Positions 53,406 through 61,950 are shown, numbered from the stretch's first letter. The stretch: 64,000 bases of DNA from UBA9659 sp965208605 (GCA_965208605.1 OZ242345.1:806001-870000); one strand, 5' to 3'. Numbers and translations are program-made. The notes: a model not told the origin generated them from the sequence alone.

Positions 53406-53524
53406 TCTTTATTCTTTATTCTTTATTCTTTAATTAAAAAAGTAAAAGTAAAAGTAAATGTATAGGTTCATAAGATATGGCACTTCAGTGGGTTAATAAT
53501 CAGGGATTGTACATAAGCCGCTCC

Positions 53525-53712
53525 CTGCTGTCAGGATCAAAGAAGGCGGGAATCCAGTCATTGAATCAGTGAACACATACAAGAATGACGGCGCGGGGCG
53601 CCGTAAGCCGCTACTCTGGGTCCCCGCCCCACTGTCATTCGGGCCGCCAGAAGGCGCGGAGACGTTCCGCCGCGCGCCGTCATTCTCGGCAAAGCTCGAG
53701 AATGACGGCGCT
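53525..53712. repeat. Composite dispersed repeat block
   Basis: It holds GTCAGGATCAAAGAAGGCGG (53530 region), a GAATGACGGCGCGGGGCGCC piece, CGTAAGCCGC, and GCCGTCATTCTCGGCAAAGC with a mirrored GAGAATGACGGCG ending at 53709. With 53406-53524 (AT-rich, containing TTCTTTA and GTAAAA micro-repeats), it fills the gap before dcd. The last bases run up to the dcd stop at 53711. Confidence 0.82.
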
Positions 53713-54280
53713 AGGCTTTGGGCAGCGTGACGCCGACCTGCCCCTGGTATTTGCCGTCTCGATCCGCGTAGGAGGTTTCACATACTTCGTCAGCCTCAAA
53801 AAACAACATCTGAGCAACCCCTTCATCGGCGTAGATCTTTGCGGGCAAATTAGTCGTGTTGGAAAACTCCAAAGTAACATGCCCCTCCCATTCGGGCTCC
53901 AGCGGGGTCACATTCACAATGATACCGCATCGGGCATAAGTTGATTTGCCTAGGCAGATGGTCAACACATTTCTAGGGATCCGAAAGTATTCAACAGTTC
54001 TCGCCAAGGCAAAGGAATTGGGCGGGATGATACAGACATCATTTTTGATGTTGACAAAACTCTTCTCATCAAATGCTTTGGGATCCACTACAGCAGAGTA
54101 GATATTGGTAAACACTTTGAATTCATTGGAACACCGCACATCGTAACCATAGCTTGAAGTACCGTAAGAAATAACCCGCTGCCCGGTAGCCGACTCTCGT
54201 ACCTGATAAGCCTCAAAGGGCTCAATGATCTGCTCAGCTTGCGCCATGCGGCGAATCCAACTATCTGATTTTATGGTCAT
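53711..54280 (-). CDS. dcd: dCTP deaminase
   Basis: Deaminates dCTP to dUTP in pyrimidine deoxynucleotide synthesis. The 189-residue protein matches the standard length, with SSYGYDVRCSNEFKVF, the PKAFDEKSFV stretch, the catalytic segment FIRIPRNVL-like (YFRIPRNVLTICLGKSTYARCG) and the active-site Glu in TPLEPEWEGHVTLEFSN, then ADEGVAQMLFFE. It lies 41 bases downstream of apbC on the same strand, an arrangement known from Pseudomonas, so cotranscription is likely. Confidence 0.95.
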   Translation of the reverse strand: MTIKSDSWIRRMAQAEQIIEPFEAYQVRESATGQRVISYGTSSYGYDVRCSNEFKVFTNIYSAVVDPKAFDEKSFVNIKNDVCIIPPNSFALARTVEYFRIPRNVLTICLGKSTYARCGIIVNVTPLEPEWEGHVTLEFSNTTNLPAKIYADEGVAQMLFFEADEVCETSYADRDGKYQGQVGVTLPKA

Positions 54281-54321
54281 ATCTCGTTCCTCTGTTCAAA
54301 AGCTCAAGGCGCTCATCAATA

Positions 54322-55206
54322 CTAGTCATCAATAATAGCAATACGGGGTCCGGCCACTTGAGTCACCCCGGCGACAACCGCCTGGGCTGCTACCATCAAG
54401 GCCTTGCTGAGCTCGCTATCGGGTGCGGCAAGCATGATGGGGTAACCCGCGTCAGATTGCTGTCTTGTGGCTACATTAAGCGGCAACTGAGCGAGGAGTG
54501 CCACTTCATATTCCTTTGCCACTGCTGCCCCGCCGCCTGAGCCAAAAATTGCCTCTTCATGCCCACATTGGCTACAAGTATGCGCACTCATGTTTTCAAT
54601 AATGCCCAGCACCGGCACCGCCACCTTGCGAAACATTTCTATCCCCTTCCGGGCATCCAAGAGTGCAACCTCCTGGGGGGTAGTGACAATCACCGCCCCT
54701 GCCAGCGGCACCCGCTGCGCCAGGGTCAGCTGAATGTCGCCCGTACCTGGTGGCATATCTATGATGAGAAAATCCAGTTCCCCCCAACGAGTCTGAGTGA
54801 GCAGCTGCTGCAAGGCACCGCTGGCCATGGGTCCCCGCCAAATTGCCGGGGTGCGGGCCGAGGTCACCAGACTCATCGACATACACTGCAATCCATGGGC
54901 AGACACTGCTTCTAACAGGCCATCTTTGACCTGAGGCCGGATATCTGAGGCCAGGCCCAGGAGGAGCCCCTGGCTGGGGCCATAGATATCAGCATCCAGC
55001 AAGCCAACCCTTAGCCCCAGCTGAGACAGGCCAAGCGCAAGATTAACGGCAACCGTGGACTTACCTACCCCGCCCTTACCTGAGGCGACGGCAACCAGAT
55101 TATTGACCCCAGGAAGGTGTAGCTTCTCGATCTGTTGGCTGCTGATGAGTCGTCTCCTGATGTTTTTGCTTAATGTAGTGACCTGCCCGCAAGATTCACA
55201 CGGCAC
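54322..55206 (-). CDS. apbC: Mrp/ApbC Fe-S cluster carrier ATPase, short form
   Basis: P-loop ATPase of the Mrp/NUBP35 family that carries Fe-S clusters. Walker A is GKGGVGKST (residues about 42-50), the Mrp segment LIIDMPPGTGDIQLTLAQ and the metal-binding CxxC in SAHTCSQCGHEEAIFGSGGG are present. The usual N-terminal MIP18/DUF59 domain is missing; the protein opens with a CESC pair. The annotated start is GTG at 55206, but the frame is open about 25 codons further without an ATG; an ATG at 55265 with GAGGAG upstream lies in another frame. The true start, and whether a frameshift removed an N-terminus, is uncertain. Confidence 0.86.
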   Translation of the reverse strand: MPCESCGQVTTLSKNIRRRLISSQQIEKLHLPGVNNLVAVASGKGGVGKSTVAVNLALGLSQLGLRVGLLDADIYGPSQGLLLGLASDIRPQVKDGLLEAVSAHGLQCMSMSLVTSARTPAIWRGPMASGALQQLLTQTRWGELDFLIIDMPPGTGDIQLTLAQRVPLAGAVIVTTPQEVALLDARKGIEMFRKVAVPVLGIIENMSAHTCSQCGHEEAIFGSGGGAAVAKEYEVALLAQLPLNVATRQQSDAGYPIMLAAPDSELSKALMVAAQAVVAGVTQVAGPRIAIIDD

Positions 55207-55307
55207 CAGGTTTTTTTCAATAGGCTTTGCTCCAGCACCAAAGAGATGAAATAAAGCACCTTCATCTATACTATTGAACTCCTCATTTTACCACTCACTT
55301 GAATTAG

Positions 55308-57323
55308 ATGGAAAAGCGTCGCCTAGTCGTCACCAGTGCACTCCCCAATGCCAATGGCCCCATCCATCTGGGACATCTGATGGAGCATATTCAGACCGAT
55401 ATCTGGGTGCGCTTCCAGCGGCAGCGGGGACATGAGTGTATCTATGTCTGCGCCGATGATGCCCATGGCACCGCCACCATGCTACAGGCTCAGGAACTCA
55501 AGACCACGCCAGAAGCATTGATTGCCCAGATAAACGAGGAACATCAGCGAGACTTTTCCGACTTCCAAATCAGTCACGACAATTATCACTCCACTCATTC
55601 TGAAGAAAATAAAACCCTGTCAACACTCATCTACAATCGGTTGCAAGCGGCAGAACAGATTAAGGTTAAATCCGTCAATCAACTCTATGACCCGGAAAAG
55701 GAAATGTTTCTGGCGGACAGATTCATCATCGGCACCTGCCCCCGATGCAAGACCAGTAGCCAGTATGGGGATAACTGCGAGGCCTGTGGTGCCACCTACG
55801 AGGCGACCGATTTGATCGACCCCCAGTCAACAATATCCGGTGCCCAACCGCTATTAAAAAAATCTACTCATTTCTTTTTTGCCTTGTCTGGGTTCACCGA
55901 CTATCTGCAAACCTGGACCCGTAGCGGCACCCTGCAGGAACAGGTCGCCAACAAATTATCTGAATGGCTTGAGACTGGCTTGCATGACTGGGATATCAGT
56001 CGCGATGCGCCCTACTTCGGTTTTGAAATACCCGACGCCAAGGGTAAATACTTTTATGTCTGGCTGGATGCGCCGGTAGGCTATATGGCAAGTTTCCAAA
56101 ACTACTGTGATACAAACTCTGATAAAAACCGGAAGCTTGATTTTGATGACTTCTGGCGCGAAGGCTCGGACTGTGAACTGCATCACTTTATTGGCAAGGA
56201 CATTGTGAACTTCCATGCGCTCTTCTGGCCGGCAATATTACATGTGGCTGGCTTCAGAACCCCTACCCGAATCCACACCCACGGCTTCGTTAAGGTGGGT
56301 GGATTAAAAATGTCTAAGTCCAGAGGCACCTTTATTACAGCACGGACTTATCTTGAGCATCTTGACCCCGAATATCTGCGCTATTACTTCGCGGCGAAAA
56401 TGAACGGTGGCGTGGATGATATTGACATCAATCTGGAAGATTTTGTGCGGCGGGTGAATGCCGACCTGGTGGGTAAGGTGGTCAACATTGCGTCCCGCTG
56501 TGCTGGCTTCATCTACAAACAATTCGACGGCAAGTTGAGCGCCCAGGCTGATAATCCATTGCTGACAGCATGTATCCATGCTGGCGACGGTATCGCTGAG
56601 CATTATGAAAATTGTGATTTCAACAAAGCTCTGCGTGACATTATGGCACTGGCGGACAAGGCAAATCAGTTTATTGATGACCGCAAACCCTGGGTGCTGA
56701 TTAAGGATGCCGCCAACAAAAATGAAGTGCAGCAGGTATGTTCGGACGGCTTGAATCTCTTCCGGGTAATTATGACCTATCTCAAACCTATTCTGCCCGG
56801 CCTGGCGGCGAGGTCTGAGGCCTTTCTCGGTATTGATGCCCTGACCTGGGCGGGCCGAAGCAAGCCCCTGACTGAGCACCGAATCAACAGGTTCCAACCC
56901 CTTATGACCCGAATAGAATCAGCAAAGGTAGAAGCCATGATTGCAGACTCCACTAGTATGACTACTAAAGTAGCCGAGACTGAGGGGCAACTCAGCGAGC
57001 TGATATGTATTGAGGATTTTGCCAAGGTTGATCTGAGAGTCGTCCGCATACTTGCCGCCGAGGAGGTTGAAGGTGCCGACAAGCTACTGCGGCTGACCCT
57101 GGACCTGGGTAAGGAAACTCGCCAGGTTTTTGCCGGCATCAAGCCCGCCTACCAACCTGAAGCACTGGTGGGCAGGCTGAGTATTATGGTCGCCAACCTC
57201 AAACCTAGAAAAATGAAATTCGGGGTCTCAGAAGGCATGCTGCTGGCGGCGGGTCCTGGTGGCAAAGATATCTATCTGCTGGAACCCCATGCCGGCGCAA
57301 GCCCGGGCATGCAGGTCAGCTAG
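55308..57323 (+). CDS. metG: Methionyl-tRNA synthetase
   Basis: Charges tRNA-Met and tRNA-fMet with methionine. The 671-residue protein has the HIGH motif (HLGH, residues about 21-24), the zinc-binding Cys pairs in TCPRCKTSSQYGDNCEAC, the KMSKS motif, an anticodon-binding helical domain, and a C-terminal tRNA-binding domain (LICIEDFAKVDLRVVRILAAE, LKPRKMKFGVSEGMLLAAG). It is divergent from apbC-dcd; the 101-bp gap has no clear T-box or S-box structure. The rsx operon starts 31 bases downstream, on the same strand. Confidence 0.95.
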   Translation: MEKRRLVVTSALPNANGPIHLGHLMEHIQTDIWVRFQRQRGHECIYVCADDAHGTATMLQAQELKTTPEALIAQINEEHQRDFSDFQISHDNYHSTHSEENKTLSTLIYNRLQAAEQIKVKSVNQLYDPEKEMFLADRFIIGTCPRCKTSSQYGDNCEACGATYEATDLIDPQSTISGAQPLLKKSTHFFFALSGFTDYLQTWTRSGTLQEQVANKLSEWLETGLHDWDISRDAPYFGFEIPDAKGKYFYVWLDAPVGYMASFQNYCDTNSDKNRKLDFDDFWREGSDCELHHFIGKDIVNFHALFWPAILHVAGFRTPTRIHTHGFVKVGGLKMSKSRGTFITARTYLEHLDPEYLRYYFAAKMNGGVDDIDINLEDFVRRVNADLVGKVVNIASRCAGFIYKQFDGKLSAQADNPLLTACIHAGDGIAEHYENCDFNKALRDIMALADKANQFIDDRKPWVLIKDAANKNEVQQVCSDGLNLFRVIMTYLKPILPGLAARSEAFLGIDALTWAGRSKPLTEHRINRFQPLMTRIESAKVEAMIADSTSMTTKVAETEGQLSELICIEDFAKVDLRVVRILAAEEVEGADKLLRLTLDLGKETRQVFAGIKPAYQPEALVGRLSIMVANLKPRKMKFGVSEGMLLAAGPGGKDIYLLEPHAGASPGMQVS

Positions 57324-57354
57324 ACTTCAAAGTAGCGCAGACTCAGCCTAGCAG

Positions 57355-57930
57355 ATGTCCCAGGCACTTATCATTCTGCTCAGCAGCATCTTCGTGAACA
57401 ATGTGGTGATGGTGCAATTTCTTGGTTTGTGCCCCTTCATGGGGGCGAGCCAGCGGCTCAGCTCGGCACTCGGCATGTCCGCCGCGACGGGTTTCGTCTT
57501 GACCCTATCCTGCGCGGTCAGCTATCTGATAGAGCACTATCTGCTAGTCCCCTTTGAGCTTGAATACCTGCGGATCATCGCTTTCGTCCTGGTCATCGCC
57601 ACCCTGGTACAGCTCTCAGAGATCATCATGCGGGCAACCCAACCACTTTTGCATCAGGTGCTGGGCATCTATGTACCGCTAATCACCACCAACTGTGCCG
57701 TTCTGGGCGTCGCGCTACTCAACAGCCGCACGGCTAACAATTTTGTGGAGAGTATTCTCTACGGGTTCGGTGCAGCCCTCGGTTTTTCTCTTTTGCTGGT
57801 GGTGTTTGCTACCATTCGTGAGCGACAGACCGCCGCTGACTTGCCTTTACCTTTCCAAGGCGCGGCTATCAATATGATTACCGCGGGCATATTGTCGCTT
57901 GCCTTTATGGGTTTTACGGGCATGGACTGA
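57355..57930 (+). CDS. rsxA: Electron transport complex subunit RsxA/RnfA
   Basis: Integral membrane subunit of the Rsx/Rnf complex, which passes electrons from the cell's reductant pool across the inner membrane. The 191-residue length and family pattern are clear: IFVNNVVMVQFLGLCPFMGAS, LTLSCAVSYLIEHYLL and IYVPLITTNCAVLGVALLN, the last with a conserved Cys. Six membrane helices are expected. The stop is directly followed by the rsxB start (57931). Homologous to rsxE, which has the matching topology in the same operon. Confidence 0.95.
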   Translation: MSQALIILLSSIFVNNVVMVQFLGLCPFMGASQRLSSALGMSAATGFVLTLSCAVSYLIEHYLLVPFELEYLRIIAFVLVIATLVQLSEIIMRATQPLLHQVLGIYVPLITTNCAVLGVALLNSRTANNFVESILYGFGAALGFSLLLVVFATIRERQTAADLPLPFQGAAINMITAGILSLAFMGFTGMD

Positions 57931-58872
57931 ATGGCTATGTATCAATTCATCACTGACCTTGTACCCAGCGTCCTGCTCATTGTGACCCTGATCGGTGTGG
58001 CGGCAGGGCTACTCAGCCTGGCGGCGAGGCGATTTCATAGCAATGACAGTGAATTGGTGACCGCCATCAACCGGCTGCTACCGCAAACGCAATGCGCCCA
58101 GTGCGGTTATCCGGGGTGCCGCCCCTACGCCGTTGCCATAGCCGAGGGCGAAGCGATTGACCTCTGCCCCCCAGGTGGCAAGGAAGGTGTCCAAGCACTC
58201 GCCAAATTGTTGGGGCGGGAAGCCCGCCTGGAAGACAACAACCTGCCTGATACTCCCCTGCCTAGGGTGGCACAGATTCGGGAAGAGGCTTGTATAGGTT
58301 GCACCCTGTGCATTGCCGCCTGCCCGGTTGATGCCATTATCGGTGCGCCGCAGATGATGCACACGGTGCTGGAAGATATCTGTACCGGCTGCGACCTCTG
58401 CCGCTCGCCCTGCCCGGTGGACTGCATTGATCTGTTACCGGCGGCGCCGACCTTTGAGGCTCAGACCCAGACCCAGACCCTAGGAAGCAATAGGGAATGT
58501 ATCAACTGTGGCTTCTGCATTGAGGTCTGCCCTCGGCAGCTCAATCCGCAGCAGTTGTACTGGTATCGCCAGGATATGGACAAACTGCTCGGCAACAGAC
58601 TGAACGATTGTATTGAATGTGGTGTCTGTGACCGGGTCTGCCCCAGTGAACTGCCGCTGTGCGACACCTTCACCGCCAGCAAGGCACAGCATCGGCGACA
58701 GGAAGCAACACAAAAACTTGCCCAGGAAACGGAAGCAAGATATCGCCGGCATCAACAACGGCTGAGCCGGGTCGAAGCGATGCTGCGCAGTCGTCCCTCG
58801 CCACAGGACCGAGCCACACTGCTTGCTGCTGTTCAAGCAGGGCTTGGTCAAGAAGAGATTGGGTCAGAGTGA
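57931..58872 (+). CDS. rsxB: RsxB fused to the C-terminal 4Fe-4S part of RsxC
   Basis: RsxB-type ferredoxin of the Rnf complex with an added RsxC-derived part. Residues 1-170 are RsxB: a membrane helix, the Cys55/58/63/79 4Fe-4S motif (CAQCGYPGC), then two CxxCxxCxxxCP clusters (Cys121-131, Cys151-161). After a linker (about residues 172-187) with a CAGACC micro-repeat, residues 188-313 have CINCGFCIEVCPRQLNPQQL with YWYR, then DCIECGVCDRVCPSELPL, and a helical Q-R-E tail. These match the C-terminal ferredoxin region of E. coli RsxC, including the PQQLYW and DCIECG motifs. The N-terminal NADH/FMN-binding RsxC part is not present between this gene and rsxD. Five 4Fe-4S sites are possible. Confidence 0.92.
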   Translation: MAMYQFITDLVPSVLLIVTLIGVAAGLLSLAARRFHSNDSELVTAINRLLPQTQCAQCGYPGCRPYAVAIAEGEAIDLCPPGGKEGVQALAKLLGREARLEDNNLPDTPLPRVAQIREEACIGCTLCIAACPVDAIIGAPQMMHTVLEDICTGCDLCRSPCPVDCIDLLPAAPTFEAQTQTQTLGSNRECINCGFCIEVCPRQLNPQQLYWYRQDMDKLLGNRLNDCIECGVCDRVCPSELPLCDTFTASKAQHRRQEATQKLAQETEARYRRHQQRLSRVEAMLRSRPSPQDRATLLAAVQAGLGQEEIGSE

Positions 58873-58882
58873 GGTATCCGCC

Positions 58883-59857
58883 ATGACCAGTACCGGGATG
58901 ATGCGCTGGACACTGCTTGCCTTAACACCGGGGCTGGTGCTAGTGGTCTGGTACTTTGGCGCGGGGATAGTGTTCAACATTGTTGTTGCCTCAGTCGGCG
59001 CCCTGGCAACCGAAGCCTTGATACTTAGGCTGAGGGGGAAAAGCATCGCTACCCTGATGGATGGCAGTGCTCTCTTGACTGGTGTTCTGCTGGGGCTGGC
59101 ATTACCACCACTACTCCCCTTCTGGATGGTGCTAGTGGCTGCAGTCTGCGCGTTGACCTTCGGCAAACATCTTTATGGTGGCCTGGGGCATAATCTGTTC
59201 AACCCGGCCATGGTCGGCTTCGCGGTCTTGATACTGTCCTTCCCCCTGGCCATGAGCCAATGGCCACCGCCGGCTCAATCTTCCCTGTCCATGATGCGCA
59301 TGACAGAAGTCATCAAAGCCAAGTGGCACACTAAAGAGTCCCGAGCAGACTATGACGGCATGACCCGGGCGACGCCGCTTGATGCGTGGAAGTTCCGGCC
59401 GGAACTCAACAGCAGAGATTTTTTTGCCGAGCCCGCAGAGGCTGCCAACCGGCAGGCATGGCGGTACATCAATCTTGCCTTTCTGCTCGGTGGGCTGGGG
59501 CTTTTGTATTGGGGCGTGATCCCCTGGCAAACACCGCTCAGTATGCTGGTGGTGCTGGGTGGTCTGGCACTGGTGCTGCATGATGACCAGACTAGCAGTC
59601 TTGATGCGCTTGCCCTGCATCTGCTGTCTGGCGCCACTATGCTGGCGGCATTTTTTATTATCACCGACCCGGTCACCTGCCCGAGCCTACCCACCGGGCT
59701 GCTCTGCTTCGGTGCGGGTGTTGCCGGAATCACTTTTATCATCCGCACCCTGGGTGCCTACCCTGAGGGTATTGCCTTTGGTGTCCTCCTGATGAACGCC
59801 TGCTCCCCCCTGATTGATTATCTGCTGGCACCCGATGATGCTGCTAAAAGTCATTAA
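58883..59857 (+). CDS. rsxD: Electron transport complex subunit RsxD/RnfD
   Basis: Membrane subunit carrying covalently bound FMN. The FMN-attachment Thr is in YDGMTRATPLDAWK, matching the (S/D)GATxATPL pattern of the family. Membrane helices include GIVFNIVVASVGALATEALIL and the GGLGHNLFNPAMVGFAVLIL segment. I take the ATG at 58883 (GAGG upstream), which overlaps nothing; the longer frame to 58823 runs inside rsxB. The N-terminal segment (FRIASSPYTH in E. coli) is missing, so it is slightly short. It overlaps rsxG by about 20 bases. Confidence 0.92.
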   Translation: MTSTGMMRWTLLALTPGLVLVVWYFGAGIVFNIVVASVGALATEALILRLRGKSIATLMDGSALLTGVLLGLALPPLLPFWMVLVAAVCALTFGKHLYGGLGHNLFNPAMVGFAVLILSFPLAMSQWPPPAQSSLSMMRMTEVIKAKWHTKESRADYDGMTRATPLDAWKFRPELNSRDFFAEPAEAANRQAWRYINLAFLLGGLGLLYWGVIPWQTPLSMLVVLGGLALVLHDDQTSSLDALALHLLSGATMLAAFFIITDPVTCPSLPTGLLCFGAGVAGITFIIRTLGAYPEGIAFGVLLMNACSPLIDYLLAPDDAAKSH

Positions 59858-60518
59858 ACCCATACTGCTAGGGCTGGTCTGTGCACTGCTACTTGCCGGT
59901 ATGCAGGGTGCTTCCAAAGAGCGAATAGCGCAGAACAAACAGCGCTATGCAGAACAAACCCTGAGGGACATGCTGGCTGCCGGGGCGGTGAGGCTGGTAC
60001 GGGTCCAGGGTCCGGGGAATAGGCATTACCAGATCTTTCAGGTGCTTGCTTTATTAAAGCCGTCTTTATTGGCGCCGTCTTCATTAGAGCCCTCTTCATT
60101 AGAGCCTGCTTCATTAGAGCCTGCTTCATTAGAACCCCCCTCATTAGAACTTAGCGGAAATATTATGCAGCAACATACCTACGACGGTTACAACGGGCAT
60201 ATCGCCTTTTGGGTGGCAATAGATCGCCAGGGGGAAATTATCGGCGTGCGTACCTTCGCACATCAGGAAACACCGGGGCTGGGCGATAAAATTGAGCGTC
60301 AAGTCTCCCCGTGGATTGATCTGTTTAAGGGTCTGTCCTTGGCGAATACCGAGGCAGCGGACTGGGCACTCACTCAGGAAGGTGGCCAGTTTGATAGCAT
60401 AACGGGAGCGACCATCACTTCCCGGGCAAGCATTCGGGCGGTGCGCGCGGCGCTTCTGGAGGATGCACAACAACAGCAACAACAACAACAGCGCCCGAGA
60501 ACCGAAGAGACTCAGTGA
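59838..60518 (+). CDS. rsxG: Electron transport complex subunit RsxG/RnfG
   Basis: Periplasmic, membrane-anchored flavoprotein with FMN covalently bound to the Thr in DSITGATITSRA. The N-terminal anchor (LKVIKPILLGLVCALLLAGM) follows the ATG pair at 59835/59838, inside the end of rsxD. FMN-binding domain elements GHIAFWVAIDRQGEIIGVRTF, HQETPGLGDKIE are typical. Residues about 75-105 (SSLEPSSLEPASLEP) are a non-conserved insert from six tandem 15-bp units. Ends in a Gln-rich tail (QQQQQQQQ) two codons before the rsxE start. Confidence 0.9.
   Translation: MLLKVIKPILLGLVCALLLAGMQGASKERIAQNKQRYAEQTLRDMLAAGAVRLVRVQGPGNRHYQIFQVLALLKPSLLAPSSLEPSSLEPASLEPASLEPPSLELSGNIMQQHTYDGYNGHIAFWVAIDRQGEIIGVRTFAHQETPGLGDKIERQVSPWIDLFKGLSLANTEAADWALTQEGGQFDSITGATITSRASIRAVRAALLEDAQQQQQQQQRPRTEETQ
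60061..60150 (+). repeat. 15-bp x6 degenerate tandem repeat within rsxG
   Basis: Six units with a CTGCTTCATTAGAGC-like consensus (60061-60150) code for SLEP-type repeats between the anchor and the FMN domain. Every unit is 15 bp, so the frame is maintained. Confidence 0.92.
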
Positions 60519-60521
60519 CCC

Positions 60522-61247
60522 ATGGGCAAGTATCCTGAAGCTACCGGTCAGCGCCTAGAGGTAAGGACAACCGCGCTCAGGCGAATATCCAGGCAAGGGC
60601 TCTGGGACAATAACCCAGCACTGGTGCAGCTGTTGGGTCTGTGCCCGCTGCTTGCCGTATCTACTAGTTTTGCGACCAGCCTGGGCCTGGGTCTCACGAC
60701 TCTAGTGGTGCTTGTGTTGTCCAACCTCAGCCTGAGTATGATGCGCGGTCTGCTGGATGATTCAACCCGGTTACCGGTACAGATCCTGACCATTGCCAGC
60801 TTCGTCACCCTCGCTGACCTGAGCTTGCAGTATTGGTTTTTTGACTTGCATCAACGTATCGGGCTCTTCGTTGCCTTGATTGTGACCAACTGCACACTAC
60901 TCGGCAGGGCGGAAGCCTTTGCCAGCAGACAACCGCTACTGAATGCCATGCTTGATGGGGTGATGATGGGCTTAGGATTCTTGCTGGTGCTACTCCTCAT
61001 GGGTGCCCTTCGGGAGCTGCTCGGCACGGGGCAGCTGTTCGTCAACCTGGATCGGTTAACCGGGTTGCCGGATATGACACTCAGCAGCACCGACTCTGGC
61101 TTCCTGTTGTTATTGCTACCGCCGGGGGCCTTCCTGACATTGGGCTGTCTGATAGCAGCAAAAAATTATATTGATGCGTTGTTTGCAACTAGCGATTCTA
61201 TAGAAGGCATTGTAGAAGGTACTGTAGAAGGTGAAGAAACCGCATGA
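60522..61247 (+). CDS. rsxE: Electron transport complex subunit RsxE/RnfE
   Basis: Integral membrane subunit homologous to RsxA. Motifs LWDNNPALVQLLGLCPLLAVST, ILTIASFVTLADLSLQYWF, and IGLFVALIVTNCTLLGRAEAFAS with the conserved Cys are typical, as is the MMGLGFLLVLLLMGALREL helix. Six membrane helices are expected. The C-terminus ends in a EGIVEGTVEGE tandem tract (12-bp units, 61199-61238), not conserved in the family. Starts three bases after rsxG and overlaps nth by ATGA. Confidence 0.94.
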   Translation: MGKYPEATGQRLEVRTTALRRISRQGLWDNNPALVQLLGLCPLLAVSTSFATSLGLGLTTLVVLVLSNLSLSMMRGLLDDSTRLPVQILTIASFVTLADLSLQYWFFDLHQRIGLFVALIVTNCTLLGRAEAFASRQPLLNAMLDGVMMGLGFLLVLLLMGALRELLGTGQLFVNLDRLTGLPDMTLSSTDSGFLLLLLPPGAFLTLGCLIAAKNYIDALFATSDSIEGIVEGTVEGEETA

Positions 61248-61882
61248 ACCGGGAAAAACGCATTCAGATACTCTCCCGACTCAGGGATCGAAACCCCAAT
61301 CCGACCACGGAATTACATTATGAGTCAGACTTTGAGTTGTTGATTGCCGTCATCCTGTCCGCCCAGGCCACTGATGTGAGCGTCAATAAAGCCACCGCTA
61401 TACTTTTCCCGCTCGCCAGGACGCCGGAATCTATTGCCAGTTTGGGATTGCGTAAACTCAAATCCATCATCAAGACCATTGGGCTCTATAACACTAAGGC
61501 GGAAAACATCATCAAGACCTGCAAGATATTGAAGACACAACATCATTCGCAGGTACCGCGCACCCGGGAAGCCTTGGAAGCCCTGCCGGGCGTGGGTCGG
61601 AAGACGGCAAATGTGCTACTCAATACCGCCTGGGGCGAGGCGACCATCGCCGTGGATACTCATATTTATCGTGTGTCTAACCGGACCCGGCTGGCACCGG
61701 GGAAGACCGTGCTCACCGTGGAGAAGAAACTGCTGAACGTCATCCCGGCGGAGTTTGTGCAGCATACTCATCACTGGCTGCTTCTCCATGGGCGTTATGT
61801 GTGCGTGGCTCGCAAGCCCCGATGCGGCACCTGCTGTATTGCTGATCTGTGTGAGTTCAAGGACAAGCGTCTCTATAGGTGA
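61244..61882 (+). CDS. nth: Endonuclease III
   Basis: DNA glycosylase/AP-lyase for oxidised pyrimidines, with a helix-hairpin-helix and a 4Fe-4S cluster. The catalytic Lys120 is in LPGVGRKTANV and Asp138 in VDTHIYRVSNR, the same numbers as in E. coli Nth. The C-terminal Cys set is C-VARKPRCGTCCIADLC, fitting the CxxxxxxCxxCxxxxxC pattern. Its place as the last gene of an rsx operon is typical of gammaproteobacteria. A short repeat follows. Confidence 0.96.
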   Translation: MNREKRIQILSRLRDRNPNPTTELHYESDFELLIAVILSAQATDVSVNKATAILFPLARTPESIASLGLRKLKSIIKTIGLYNTKAENIIKTCKILKTQHHSQVPRTREALEALPGVGRKTANVLLNTAWGEATIAVDTHIYRVSNRTRLAPGKTVLTVEKKLLNVIPAEFVQHTHHWLLLHGRYVCVARKPRCGTCCIADLCEFKDKRLYR

Positions 61883-61884
61883 CT

Positions 61885-61950
61885 CTTCTCGCCGAAGCCC
61901 GTCATTCTCGGGCTTGCCCTCTGACGGGTCGGAGGACCGGGGTAAAGCGG
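61885..61950. repeat. Dispersed repeat after nth
   Basis: TTCTCGCCGAAGCCCGTCAT is followed by CTCGGGCTTGCCCTCTGACG and GGTCGGAGGACCGGGGTAAA, nearly the same as 25923-25965. It lies between the convergent nth and argG genes, and runs up to the argG stop. Confidence 0.82.
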
